A stretch of DNA of 64,000 bases from Nitrobacter sp051535215 (lineage in GTDB: Bacteria; Pseudomonadota; Alphaproteobacteria; Rhizobiales; Xanthobacteraceae). Position numbers and translations under genes: made by a program. The stretch lies in the NCBI RefSeq assembly GCF_051535215.1, contig NZ_JBPPLY010000001.1:186001-250000 (forward strand). The letters are read 5' to 3'. A model generated the notes under the pieces. It was not told the DNA's origin and did no database searches. It saw nothing but the letters and a program-made list of their open reading frames with translations. Below are positions 1 through 8,168 of this stretch, in pieces; position 1 is the first letter of the stretch; each line of letters starts with the position of its first letter.

Positions 1-1
1 C

Positions 2-505
2 CGATATGCCATCAACCGGATCGGCTTCGGCTACGACACCAAGAATATCGTCGATCTGATGCGATATCTTGTGCCGCTGCCCGTGCCGCAGCGCTGGCGG
101 CGGCGCATGATCGCGTTCGGTTCCGGCGACCCGACCAAGATGATCTGTTCGGCGCTGATCGCGCAGGCGTTCGGCGCGGTGCGCTATCCGATTCTGCCGA
201 AGATCACCCGCGCAGGCAGCCGCAACGCGCGCCGCGAGATTCTGCACATCCGCGATTCCTCGCTCTACATGCCGCGCGATTTCGACATCTCGCCTTATTT
301 CGAGATCGTCAAGCCCACGATCGTGCGGGGGTTCGACTATCTGTCCCTCCATTGGGCCGACAGGCAAAAGCCGCTCGGGGAGGTGGCGGGCGCTATGGAG
401 CCGTTTCAAGTCGGGGTCGCGTCGCCGCCGCCTGTTTCCGAACCGGCTGACCAGCATCAGCCGGTTCTTTCTGAAAAAGTGAGTGCCATGCGAGGACATT
501 CATGA
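2..505 (+). CDS. YiiX/YebB-like NlpC/P60-type hydrolase (C-terminal part, 5' truncated by window)
   Basis: The frame is open from the first bases, so the gene begins before the window. The visible 167 residues contain a Met-Ile-Cys-Ser-Ala-Leu-Ile segment, which resembles the cysteine motif of permuted papain-fold YiiX/YebB-like lipoprotein amidases. It is followed by a Pro-rich tail of low complexity. The stop codon overlaps the ATG of the redoxin gene in an ATGA arrangement, so the two are probably co-transcribed and translationally coupled. Family assignment rests on the short cysteine motif and overall resemblance. The catalytic histidine lies upstream, outside the window, and cannot be checked. 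The substrate is unknown. Confidence 0.55.
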   Translation, partial: RYAINRIGFGYDTKNIVDLMRYLVPLPVPQRWRRRMIAFGSGDPTKMICSALIAQAFGAVRYPILPKITRAGSRNARREILHIRDSSLYMPRDFDISPYFEIVKPTIVRGFDYLSLHWADRQKPLGEVAGAMEPFQVGVASPPPVSEPADQHQPVLSEKVSAMRGHS

Positions 506-990
506 CCGAGGCCGATGGCGCCGCTCCGGAACTTGTCGTGTCGCAATGGTTCAACACGGGCGAGCCGCTGACGCTTGCCGCGCTGCGTGGCCGTCCGGTG
601 CTGCTCCATGCGTTCCAGATGCTGTGTCCCGGCTGCGTCGCGCATGGCACCCCGCAGACCCAGCGGGCCTATGAACTGTTCAAGGCGACCGACCTTCAGG
701 TGATCGGCCTGCACACGGTGTTCGAACATCACGCCGCGATGACGCCGGTTTCGCTTCAAGCCTTCATTCACGAATACAGGCTGACGTTTCCGATCGGCGT
801 CGACGCAGCCGGCGACGGCACCCCGCTGCCGGTCACCATGGGTCGCTATGCCATGCAGGGCACGCCGGCCAGCATTCTGATCGGCCGCAACGGCCGCATT
901 GTTCATCATGGCTTCGGCCAGCAGAGCGACATGGCGCTTGGCGCCATGATCGCGGCTGAACTCGCGGGCGCGCAGACTTACGAAGCCTAG
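502..990 (+). CDS. Redoxin / TlpA-like thiol-disulfide protein
   Basis: This 162-residue protein has the thioredoxin-fold layout of the AhpC/TSA-redoxin superfamily. A Cys-Pro-Gly-Cys active site lies at residues 42-45, a Gly-Thr-Pro cis-proline loop near residue 115 and a Gly-Arg-Asn-Gly turn just after it. No signal peptide or membrane segment is visible, so a cytoplasmic role is likely. The CPxC pair suggests disulfide reductase or peroxiredoxin-like chemistry, but the substrate cannot be told. The start is the ATG that overlaps the preceding stop codon. No other gene lies close downstream. Confidence 0.75.
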   Translation: MTEADGAAPELVVSQWFNTGEPLTLAALRGRPVLLHAFQMLCPGCVAHGTPQTQRAYELFKATDLQVIGLHTVFEHHAAMTPVSLQAFIHEYRLTFPIGVDAAGDGTPLPVTMGRYAMQGTPASILIGRNGRIVHHGFGQQSDMALGAMIAAELAGAQTYEA

Positions 991-1113
991 CGCCTTTTTC
1001 GCTTGTGAATTGCCGCATCTCCAGCGCATGAAAACGTCGGCACATTTCGCCTGCGCGTTTCGGCTGCGGCATCCGCGCCGGTCCGTGCCCTTGCCGGGGC
1101 GCGCCACGGCGTT

Positions 1114-1151
1114 TATCTGAGCCTCGTATCGAGCCTTGTATCCGAGCCTTG
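1114..1151. repeat. Short tandem repeat, three 12-13 bp units
   Basis: Three imperfect copies of a unit reading TATC(x)GAGCC(T/C)(T/C)G follow one another at 1114-1126, 1127-1138 and 1139-1151. They sit in the 184-bp gap between the redoxin and the EI24 gene, ending about 23 bp before the preferred start. The function is unknown; slippage during replication would explain them. Confidence 0.6.
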
Positions 1152-1174
1152 GGGTTCACCGGGAACTGACCGTC

Positions 1175-1927
1175 ATGATGGGCGCCGCCGTCAAGGCCCT
1201 CACGCAGATTCTGTCGCCGCCGATGCGCGCCATCCTGTGGCGCGCGATCGGGCTCGCGCTGGTGCTCATCGTCGTCTCCGCCATCGGGCTGCAGCGGTTG
1301 CTGAGCTGGCTTGCCGGCTCCGGCGAGTTATGGGCCGAGACGGTGCTCGGGCCGACCTTCCACACGCCGCTCAACATCCTGGCCTGGATCATTTCGATCG
1401 CCGCGGGCTTCGGCATCGTGTTCGGCGCGGTGTTTCTGATGCCCGCGATCACCTCGCTGGTCGCGAGCGTGTTCGTCGACGACGTCGGCGAGATCGTCGA
1501 GCGTGAGCATTATCCGGCTGACCGTCCCGGGGCGCCGCTGCCGTTCAGCCTCGCGATGTCCGAAGGCATCAAGACCGCGCTGCTGACGCTGCTCGTCTAC
1601 CTGATTGCGCTGCCTTTCGTGTTCGTGGCCGGCGCGGGCTTTATCGCCTTCTTCATCGCTACCGCATGGCTGCTCGGCAAGGAATATTTCGAACTCGCGG
1701 CGATGCGGTTTCGTTCGCCCGCGGAGGCCAAGACGATGCGCCGCGACAACGCCGCCACGGTGTTCATGGCCGGTCTGATCATCGCAGGCTTCGTGGCGAT
1801 CCCGATCGTCAATCTGGCGACGCCGCTGTTCGGCATGGCATTCATGGTCCACATGCACAAGCGGTTGTCGGGACCGCGGTCCGAGCTGATCGCGCCGGAT
1901 CGGCGCGGCCGGCAGCCGCTGGCCTGA
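1175..1927 (+). CDS. EI24/CysZ-like integral membrane protein
   Basis: A 250-residue polytopic membrane protein. Hydrophobic segments are visible near residues 22-42, 70-95, 130-160 and 195-220, and a conserved-looking acidic loop (Val-Asp-Asp-Val-Gly-Glu) falls after the second one. This matches the EI24 domain family that includes the sulfate permease CysZ. Whether it moves sulfate is not shown, since no sulfur-assimilation gene is nearby. An upstream in-frame ATG at 1136 lies inside a tandem repeat, so the ATG at 1175 (or 1178) is preferred. The C-terminus is basic and presumably cytoplasmic. Confidence 0.7.
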   Translation: MMGAAVKALTQILSPPMRAILWRAIGLALVLIVVSAIGLQRLLSWLAGSGELWAETVLGPTFHTPLNILAWIISIAAGFGIVFGAVFLMPAITSLVASVFVDDVGEIVEREHYPADRPGAPLPFSLAMSEGIKTALLTLLVYLIALPFVFVAGAGFIAFFIATAWLLGKEYFELAAMRFRSPAEAKTMRRDNAATVFMAGLIIAGFVAIPIVNLATPLFGMAFMVHMHKRLSGPRSELIAPDRRGRQPLA

Positions 1928-2154
1928 GCGGGTTGCTTCAGACGGAATCCGGCGTCGGCTTAGGTCGGGCATCACGTTTTCAGGAAATTTTAGCCGCGAA
2001 AGACCTGGACGGCCGGGACGGAGTCGGCCTTGCTTTCTTCATATTGCGCCGCAATTGGTGTAGTTGTTCTGTCCGGATTTTGGACTGACGGAAGGTGGTG
2101 CCGTGCGCCCATCGGGATGCCAGCCCGGAATTGCGGTCCTGGAGGAGAATGTCG

Positions 2155-3132
2155 ATGTCGATTGAGTCGGATGTGATCGTCGATCGCCGCAGGTTGCGCA
2201 GCAAGCTCACGTTCTGGCGAGTCGCGTCGGCAGCGATCGCGATTGCCGCGTTTATCGCCGTCGCGGCCTACGCTACGCCGTGGGGCCGCAAGCTGACCGG
2301 CGCCGTCGCGATCCAGCGCGTCAATATCGAAGGCCTGATCCGCAGCGACCAGAATCGCGTGGAGGCACTGGAACGGCTCGGCAAGTCGAACGCGCCCGCG
2401 GTCATCGTGCACATCAATTCGCCGGGCGGCACCACAGCCGGATCCGAACAGCTCTACGACGCCCTGATGCGCCTGAAGGCCAAGAAGCCGATGGTGGTGG
2501 TGGTCGAAGGGCTCTGCGCGTCGGGTGGATATATCGCCGCGCTCGCCTCCGATCACATTGTCGCGCAGCAGACGGCGCTGGTCGGCTCGATCGGCGTGCT
2601 GTTTCAGTATCCCAATTTCACCGATCTTCTGAAAACGGTCGGAATCAAGGTCGAGGAAGTAAAATCGTCGCCGTTGAAGGCGGCTCCGAACGGCTATGAG
2701 CCGACCAGCCCGGAGGCGCGGGCCGCAATCGACGCGCTGGTGAAGGATTCCTACGCCTGGTTCCGCGGCCTGGTGCAGAGCCGGCGCGGCATGGACGATG
2801 CGCAACTGGAGAAGGTCGCCGACGGCCGTGTCTTTACAGGCCGGCAGGCGATCGACCTCAAGCTGATCGATCAGCTTGGCGACGAAAAGACCGCGATCGC
2901 GTGGCTGGTCGCAGAGAAGAAAGTCGCTCCCGACCTGCCGGTGCGCGATTTCAAGTTATCGCCGCGCTTCGGCGACCTGACGTTCCTGCGTACCGCCGCC
3001 TTTGTGACCTTCGATGCGCTGGGACTGAACGGCATTGCGCGCCAGGTGGAGCAGACCGGCGTGGTGCGGGCGGCGGATCGGCTGGGTCTCGACGGAATGC
3101 TGGCATTGTGGCAGCCAGCGCCCTCGAATTGA
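2155..3132 (+). CDS. sppA: Signal peptide peptidase SppA (36 kDa type)
   Basis: A 325-residue S49-family serine protease that degrades signal peptides left in the inner membrane. One transmembrane segment spans about residues 20-40, leaving the catalytic domain outside the cytoplasm. The nucleophile is Ser123 in Cys-Ala-Ser-Gly-Gly and the likely general base is Lys170 in the Val-Lys-Ser-Ser-Pro segment. Asn-Ser-Pro-Gly-Gly precedes them, as usual in the family. The start was chosen by the strong GGAGGAG at 2141-2147, which is 7 nt from the ATG at 2155 but only 1 nt from the ATG at 2149. ihfB follows about 170 bp downstream. Confidence 0.93.
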   Translation: MSIESDVIVDRRRLRSKLTFWRVASAAIAIAAFIAVAAYATPWGRKLTGAVAIQRVNIEGLIRSDQNRVEALERLGKSNAPAVIVHINSPGGTTAGSEQLYDALMRLKAKKPMVVVVEGLCASGGYIAALASDHIVAQQTALVGSIGVLFQYPNFTDLLKTVGIKVEEVKSSPLKAAPNGYEPTSPEARAAIDALVKDSYAWFRGLVQSRRGMDDAQLEKVADGRVFTGRQAIDLKLIDQLGDEKTAIAWLVAEKKVAPDLPVRDFKLSPRFGDLTFLRTAAFVTFDALGLNGIARQVEQTGVVRAADRLGLDGMLALWQPAPSN

Positions 3133-3270
3133 GGCTCGAATCGGACGCGTGCGGGCATTTTTGCTGGTAAGGAGCCCGCAAATGCCGCGGTGCAGAATTT
3201 TGCGGCGGTTTTCCTGAACCGTGCGAATCGCATTTAGCGACTTGACAGTCCTGACCATTTTCACGGAAAT

Positions 3271-3292
3271 GGACCCTCCCCTATATGGGTCC
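3271..3292. promoter_or_regulatory. Inverted repeat just upstream of ihfB
   Basis: GGACCC at 3271-3276 pairs with GGGTCC at 3287-3292 around a 10-nt loop that contains CTATAT. It ends 8 bp before the ihfB start and could be a protein-binding site or a leader hairpin that hides the start region. IHF autoregulation is known in E. coli, but the link here is only a guess. Confidence 0.3.
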
Positions 3293-3300
3293 CAGTCTCG

Positions 3301-3606
3301 ATGATCAAATCCGAACTCGTTCAACGCATCGCCGAGCACAACCCGCACCTCTATCAGCGGGATGTGGAGAACATCGTGAACGCGATTCTCGACGAGATTG
3401 TCGCCGCGCTTGCGCGGGGCGATCGGGTCGAACTGCGTGGTTTTGGGGCGTTCTCGGTCAAACATCGTCCTGCGCGCGCGGGCCGCAATCCGCGCACGGG
3501 AGAACACGTCCCGGTCGACCAGAAGAGCGTGCCGTTTTTCAAGACCGGCAAGGAAATGCGCGAGCGGCTCAATCGTGAGAATGCCGCGAGTGAAGCGAGC
3601 GCGTAG
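3301..3606 (+). CDS. ihfB: Integration host factor subunit beta
   Basis: A 101-residue HU/IHF-fold DNA-bending protein that pairs with IhfA. The N-terminus (Met-Ile-Lys-Ser-Glu-Leu) and the beta-arm with Gly-Arg-Asn-Pro-Arg-Thr-Gly are typical of the beta subunit. The tail is slightly longer than in E. coli IhfB and Ala/Glu-rich. A GGACCC...GGGTCC inverted repeat (3271-3276/3287-3292) lies directly upstream, and no clear ribosome binding site is visible. The neighbourhood sppA-ihfB-lapA-trpF is common in Rhizobiales. Confidence 0.95.
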   Translation: MIKSELVQRIAEHNPHLYQRDVENIVNAILDEIVAALARGDRVELRGFGAFSVKHRPARAGRNPRTGEHVPVDQKSVPFFKTGKEMRERLNRENAASEASA

Positions 3607-3684
3607 GAACATTCGAGGGACGGCCCCATGAATCTGCCGAACCTGTCAGCATGAGTGCTTGACGCTACCGTCGCGAGAGAGATC

Positions 3685-4032
3685 ATGCGAAAATTCCTGA
3701 CCGGCCTGATCGTGATTCCGCTTGGTGTCCTTTTCATCGTGTTTGCGTTCGCAAACCGTCACCCGGTGACGGTGACGTTCGATCCCTTCGATGCGAACGA
3801 CCGGATGGCCACCGTCACCCTGCCGTTGTTCATCCTTATCATTGCGGTTGCGATCTTCGGCGTGGTGGCCGGGAGCGTCGCGACCCGGTTCGGTCAGCGC
3901 CGCTGGCGTCACAAGGTGCGCCAGTATGAGGCGGATGCGCGGGAGGCGCGCATGGAACTGGCCGACCTGCGAGCGCGCTGGGAGTCCCGCGACACCGCGC
4001 GGCTGCCGGATCTGACGCGGCGGGCCGGATAG
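3685..4032 (+). CDS. lapA: LapA-domain (DUF1049) membrane protein
   Basis: A 115-residue protein with two hydrophobic segments (about residues 5-25 and 43-65). A short Asn-Arg-His-Pro-Val-Thr-Val-Thr-Phe-Asp-Pro-Phe turn lies between them, as in LapA/YciS proteins. The C-terminus is a basic, Arg/Glu-rich helix that may form a coiled coil. LapA works with LapB in control of lipopolysaccharide synthesis in E. coli; no lapB is seen here. The ATG at 3685 is preferred over an upstream in-frame TTG-type start because the membrane segment then begins at once. It sits between ihfB and trpF. Confidence 0.8.
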   Translation: MRKFLTGLIVIPLGVLFIVFAFANRHPVTVTFDPFDANDRMATVTLPLFILIIAVAIFGVVAGSVATRFGQRRWRHKVRQYEADAREARMELADLRARWESRDTARLPDLTRRAG

Positions 4033-4204
4033 CGGCCCGGTATTTCCGCCGGGGAGGGAACCTCCCGTGGCCCCCGCGCGGGCGAGACAAGCGCCGCGTG
4101 ACGTTGTAGAACCCGCGCGAGCGCATTTGATGCCCGGAACCGGACGGTTTTTTGCCGGTCGTCCGGCTTGCGCCGATCGTTCGAGACCTTGTCCCTGCGA
4201 GATC

Positions 4205-4882
4205 ATGTCCCTGATCGTCAAGATATGCGGCCTGTCCACCCTTGCGACCCTCGAGGCGGCGCTGCAGGCCGGTGCCGATATGGTGGGATTCGTGTTCTTT
4301 CCCGCCTCGCCACGGCATCTTGATCTGGCGCGGGCCCGGGACCTCGGTGCACAGGTACGTGGCCGTGCGCGCAAGGTCGCGCTGACCGTCGACGCCGACG
4401 ATGCGGCGCTGGGCGATGCCATCGAAGCCCTGCAGCCGGATCTGCTGCAACTGCACGGCAAGGAAACCGTGGCTCGCATCCGCGAGATCAAAGCGCGGTT
4501 CGGGCTGCCGGTCATGAAAGTGGTCGGGGTAGAGAGCGTCGACGATCTTGCGACGCTGCCCGGTTACGCTGCTGCGGCGGACTGCCTGCTATTCGATGCG
4601 CGCCCGCCGAAGGACGCCACGCGGCCGGGCGGGCTGGGTGTTCCCTTCGACTGGCGGCTTCTGGAAAACCTCACTCTCGAGGTTCCGTTCATGATCTCCG
4701 GCGGCCTCGCCGCAAGCAACGTTCACGATGCAGTGCGGATCACGCGCGCCGGTGGGGTTGATGTCTCCTCCGGCGTGGAAAGCGCACCGGGGATCAAGGA
4801 TCCGGACATGATCCGGGATTTCATCCGGGCGGCGCGAGCGGCGGCAATTAATTCGCGCGAAGCGACCTCGCATGTGGGGTAG
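4205..4882 (+). CDS. trpF: Phosphoribosylanthranilate isomerase
   Basis: A 225-residue TIM-barrel enzyme that converts N-(5-phosphoribosyl)anthranilate to the carboxyphenylamino-deoxyribulose phosphate in tryptophan synthesis. The general base is Cys8 in Val-Lys-Ile-Cys-Gly-Leu and the general acid is probably Asp131 in Leu-Phe-Asp-Ala-Arg. The phosphate-binding Ser-Gly-Gly and Val-Ser-Ser-Gly-Val-Glu loops are present. The open frame extends 138 nt upstream, but only the ATG at 4205 puts the KICG motif at its usual place. trpB follows after about 120 bp that hold a dispersed repeat. Confidence 0.95.
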   Translation: MSLIVKICGLSTLATLEAALQAGADMVGFVFFPASPRHLDLARARDLGAQVRGRARKVALTVDADDAALGDAIEALQPDLLQLHGKETVARIREIKARFGLPVMKVVGVESVDDLATLPGYAAAADCLLFDARPPKDATRPGGLGVPFDWRLLENLTLEVPFMISGGLAASNVHDAVRITRAGGVDVSSGVESAPGIKDPDMIRDFIRAARAAAINSREATSHVG

Positions 4883-4902
4883 TCCCGGAGAACCATGGCA
4901 GC

Positions 4903-4992
4903 CGTCATGCCTGGCTTCATGTCGGGCATTCACGGCGGCCGGAAATCACAGCGAGCAAGACGTAGGTGGCCGGAATAAATCCGGCCATGACG
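4903..4992. repeat. Dispersed palindromic repeat, family 2 copy
   Basis: The segment starts GTCATGCCTGGC, contains a GGGCATTCAC block and ends GTGGCCGG...CCGGCCATGACG, so its ends are roughly inverted. Related blocks lie near 45435-45547 and 35895-35944. It fills most of the trpF-trpB gap and would fold into a long imperfect hairpin in the transcript. Such elements are common in Bradyrhizobium-like genomes; any function is unproven. Confidence 0.6.
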
Positions 4993-5002
4993 AAGGGTGA
5001 CA

Positions 5003-6247
5003 ATGAATTCTCTCCCCAATTCCTTCCGATCCGGTCCCGACGAGCGCGGCCACTTCGGCATTTTCGGTGGCCGCTTCGTGGCGGAAACGCTGATGCCGCT
5101 GATCCTCGATCTGGAGAAGGCCTATGCCGAAGCCCGGACCGATACTGCGTTCCAGCGCGAGATGGCCGGCTACCGCAAGGATTATATCGGCCGTCCGTCG
5201 CCCTTGTATTTCGCCGAGCGCCTGACCGAGCATCTTCGTGATATTTCCGCGGCCTCCGGCCGCGCTGGTGGCGCAAAAATTTATCTGAAGCGCGAGGAGC
5301 TCAACCACACCGGTTCGCACAAGGTCAACAACGTGCTCGGCCAGATCCTGGTGGCGCGCCGCATGGGCAAGAAGCGCATCATCGCCGAGACCGGAGCCGG
5401 GCAGCATGGCGTCGCGACCGCGACGCTGTGCGCGCGCTTCGGTCTCGAATGCGTCGTCTATATGGGCGCGGTCGACGTGGCGCGGCAGGAGCCCAACGTC
5501 ATCCGCATGGAGATGCTGGGCGCCAAAGTGGTGCCGGTGCAGTCCGGCACCCGCACGCTCAAGGACGCCATGAACGAGGCGCTGCGCGACTGGGTCACCA
5601 ACGTGCACAATACTTTCTATTGCATCGGCACGGTGGCGGGGCCACATCCCTATCCGATGATGGTGCGCGACTTCCAGTCGGTCATCGGCGACGAAACGCG
5701 CGCGCAGATGCAGGAGGCGGAAGGCCGGTTGCCGGATTCGCTGATCGCCTGCATCGGCGGTGGCTCCAACGCGATGGGTCTGTTCCATCCGTTTCTCGAC
5801 GATGCCGCGGTGGAGATTTTCGGCGTCGAGGCGGCGGGGCATGGTCTCGACAAGCTGCACGCCGCCTCGCTCACCGGCGGACGGCCCGGCGTGCTGCATG
5901 GCAACCGCACCTATCTCCTGATGAACGATGACGGCCAGATCCAGGACGCGCACTCGATCTCCGCCGGGCTGGACTATCCCGGTATCGGGCCTGAGCATTC
6001 ATGGCTGCGCGAGACCGGCCGCGTCACCTATCTGTCCGCGACCGACGAGGAGGCGCTCGCCGCGTTTCAACTGCTGTCGCGTCTGGAAGGCATCATCCCG
6101 GCGCTGGAATCGGCGCATGCCATCGCGCGCGTCGTCGAGCTGGCGCCGCAGCGGCCGAAAGATCACCTGATGGTGGTCAATCTTTCCGGTCGCGGCGACA
6201 AGGACGTGCCGCAGGTCGGCGAGATCTTGAAGGGCAGGAAGAAGTGA
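5003..6247 (+). CDS. trpB: Tryptophan synthase beta chain
   Basis: A 414-residue PLP enzyme that joins indole with serine, working as an alpha2-beta2 complex with TrpA. The PLP lysine is Lys107 in His-Thr-Gly-Ser-His-Lys-Val-Asn-Asn, and the phosphate-binding Gly-Gly-Gly-Ser-Asn-Ala loop is present. Glu-Thr-Gly-Ala-Gly-Gln-His-Gly is also intact. The ATG at 5003 is chosen because the alternative GTG at 4997 lies on the AAGGG ribosome-binding site (4993-4997). The stop overlaps the GTG start of trpA, so translation is coupled. Confidence 0.97.
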   Translation: MNSLPNSFRSGPDERGHFGIFGGRFVAETLMPLILDLEKAYAEARTDTAFQREMAGYRKDYIGRPSPLYFAERLTEHLRDISAASGRAGGAKIYLKREELNHTGSHKVNNVLGQILVARRMGKKRIIAETGAGQHGVATATLCARFGLECVVYMGAVDVARQEPNVIRMEMLGAKVVPVQSGTRTLKDAMNEALRDWVTNVHNTFYCIGTVAGPHPYPMMVRDFQSVIGDETRAQMQEAEGRLPDSLIACIGGGSNAMGLFHPFLDDAAVEIFGVEAAGHGLDKLHAASLTGGRPGVLHGNRTYLLMNDDGQIQDAHSISAGLDYPGIGPEHSWLRETGRVTYLSATDEEALAAFQLLSRLEGIIPALESAHAIARVVELAPQRPKDHLMVVNLSGRGDKDVPQVGEILKGRKK

Positions 6248-7074
6248 GCACCCGTATCGACACGCGCTTTGCCGAATTGCGGAAGCAGGGCCGCTCGGCC
6301 TTCGTGACCTTCCTGATGGCTGGCGATCCCGATCCCACGACCTCGCTCGCCATCATCCAGGCGCTGCCTGAGGCCGGCGCCGATATCATTGAAATCGGAA
6401 TGCCGTTCACCGATCCGATGGCCGACGGCCCCGCGGTGCAGGCCGCCGGCCGCCGCGCGCTCAAGGCGGGCATGACCCTGACCAAGACGCTGCAGATGAT
6501 CCGCGATTTCCGGAAAAGCGAGGGTTCGACGCCGGTCGTGCTGATGGGCTATTACAATCCGATCTACATCTACGGCGTCGAGAGATTTCTCGCTGACGCC
6601 AAGGATGCCGGCGTCGACGGCCTTATCGTCGTCGATCTGCCGCCCGAGGAAGACTCCGAGCTGTGCATCCCGGCGATGAAGGCGGGGTTGAATTTCATTC
6701 GCCTCGCGACGCCGACCACCGACGAGAAGCGGCTGCCGGCGGTGCTCGCCAATACCTCCGGTTTCGTCTATTACGTCTCGATCACCGGGATCACCGGCAG
6801 TGCGGCCGCGGATTCGGCCGCCGTCGGCGCGGCGGTCGGACGCATCAAGCGCCATACCGATTTGCCGGTCTGCGTCGGCTTCGGCATTCGCACCCCGGAG
6901 GCGGCACGCGGCATCGCCGAGGGCGCCGACGGCGCGGTGGTCGGCTCCGCGCTGGTCGATGCGCTCAGCCGCAGCCTCGATTCTGAGGGCAAGGCGACGG
7001 CCGGGACGGTCAACGCGGTGGCCGGTCTCGTGGCGTCGCTGGCCGAGGGCGTGCGGTCGGCCAGAGCGGGATGA
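6244..7074 (+). CDS. trpA: Tryptophan synthase alpha chain
   Basis: A 276-residue TIM-barrel subunit that cleaves indole-glycerol phosphate and passes indole to TrpB. Catalytic Glu50 (Ile-Glu-Ile-Gly) and Asp61 (Ala-Asp-Gly-Pro) are at the usual places. Gly-Tyr-Tyr-Asn-Pro and Ser-Ile-Thr-Gly-Ile-Thr-Gly are also present. The start is a GTG that overlaps the trpB stop in a GTGA arrangement; an ORF calling from 6001 would include trpB sequence in a wrong frame. accD follows 152 bp later. Confidence 0.97.
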   Translation: MSTRIDTRFAELRKQGRSAFVTFLMAGDPDPTTSLAIIQALPEAGADIIEIGMPFTDPMADGPAVQAAGRRALKAGMTLTKTLQMIRDFRKSEGSTPVVLMGYYNPIYIYGVERFLADAKDAGVDGLIVVDLPPEEDSELCIPAMKAGLNFIRLATPTTDEKRLPAVLANTSGFVYYVSITGITGSAAADSAAVGAAVGRIKRHTDLPVCVGFGIRTPEAARGIAEGADGAVVGSALVDALSRSLDSEGKATAGTVNAVAGLVASLAEGVRSARAG

Positions 7075-7226
7075 GGAAAACGTGTGCAGCGGCTTTCCGT
7101 CTGCTCCGCTTCCATCATGATCCAGGCAGGCCGCGGAATAGTCTTTACTTTCCCTTTCCCCTTGTGGAAGAGGGTGCCGAGCCGCATTTATCCGGTGAGG
7201 AGCGGGGCGGGGTTACGGAGTAAGGC

Positions 7227-8168
7227 ATGAACTGGTTGACGAACGTCGTCCGCCCCAAGATCCGCAATATGCTCAAGCGGGAGACGCCGGAGAATCTCTG
7301 GATCAAATGTCCGGATACCGGTCAGCTCGTGTTCTACAAGGACGTCGAGAGCAACCAGTTCGTCATCCCCGGCTCGAACTACCACATGCGCATGAGCGCG
7401 GATGCGCGGATGCGGTCGATCTTCGACAACGAGACCTGGTACGACGTCGCCTTGCCCGAGGTGGCCGTCGATCCGCTGAAGTTCCGCGACGAGCGCAAGT
7501 ATGTCGACCGCATCAAGGATGCCCGCGCCAAGACCGGACTGAATGATTCTGTGAAGGTGGGGTACGGCAAGCTGGAAAACGCCGGCGTCGTCGTTGCGGT
7601 GCAGGATTTCGATTTCATGGGCGGCTCGCTCGGCATGGCGGCGGGCGAAGCCATCGTGCGCGGCCTCGAACTCGCGGTCGAGAAGCAATGCCCGTTCATC
7701 GTATTCGCGGCGTCCGGCGGCGCGCGGATGCAGGAGGGCGTGCTGTCGTTGATGCAACTGCCGCGCACCACCGTCGCGGTGCAGATGCTGCGCGAGGCAG
7801 GCCAGCCCTACATCGTGGTGCTGACCAATCCGACCACCGGCGGCGTCACCGCCTCCTATGCGATGCTCGGCGACATCCAAATCGCCGAGCCCGGCGCGCT
7901 GATCGGTTTCGCCGGCGCGCGCGTCATCGAGCAGACCATCCGCGAGAAACTGCCGGACGGTTTCCAGCGCGCCGAATATCTGCGGGACCATGGCATGGTC
8001 GACATGGTGGTGCATCGCCATGAGTTGCGGCCGACGCTGGCGCGGCTGTGCCGGCTGCTGACGAAGGCGCCGGCGTTCGATGCGACGGCAGAACCGCCGC
8101 CCGGCCCGGATGAGCCCGCCGAGCCGATGCCTGCAACGGACGCGCCGCCGCCTGCGCCTCCCGCGTGA
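7227..8168 (+). CDS. accD: Acetyl-CoA carboxylase carboxyltransferase subunit beta
   Basis: A 313-residue subunit that, with AccA, transfers CO2 from carboxybiotin to acetyl-CoA, giving malonyl-CoA for fatty acid synthesis. The crotonase-like core with Ala-Ser-Gly-Gly-Ala-Arg-Met and Thr-Thr-Gly-Gly-Val is intact. The N-terminal zinc ribbon is unusual. Of the four cysteines expected from E. coli AccD only Cys28 is left; the other places hold Thr31, Ile47 and Ser50. A Pro/Ala-rich tail of about 35 residues ends the protein. The stop overlaps the GTG start of folC. Confidence 0.95.
   Translation: MNWLTNVVRPKIRNMLKRETPENLWIKCPDTGQLVFYKDVESNQFVIPGSNYHMRMSADARMRSIFDNETWYDVALPEVAVDPLKFRDERKYVDRIKDARAKTGLNDSVKVGYGKLENAGVVVAVQDFDFMGGSLGMAAGEAIVRGLELAVEKQCPFIVFAASGGARMQEGVLSLMQLPRTTVAVQMLREAGQPYIVVLTNPTTGGVTASYAMLGDIQIAEPGALIGFAGARVIEQTIREKLPDGFQRAEYLRDHGMVDMVVHRHELRPTLARLCRLLTKAPAFDATAEPPPGPDEPAEPMPATDAPPPAPPA

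Noticed and set aside
457..1107. 216-codon minus-strand frame opposite the redoxin
   Set aside because: Antisense shadow without motifs; the plus-strand redoxin has a clear active site and coupled start.
3242..3270. TTGACA before ihfB as a promoter -35 box
   Set aside because: No -10-like hexamer at 16-18 bp spacing; the CTATAT at 3281 is 33 bp away.
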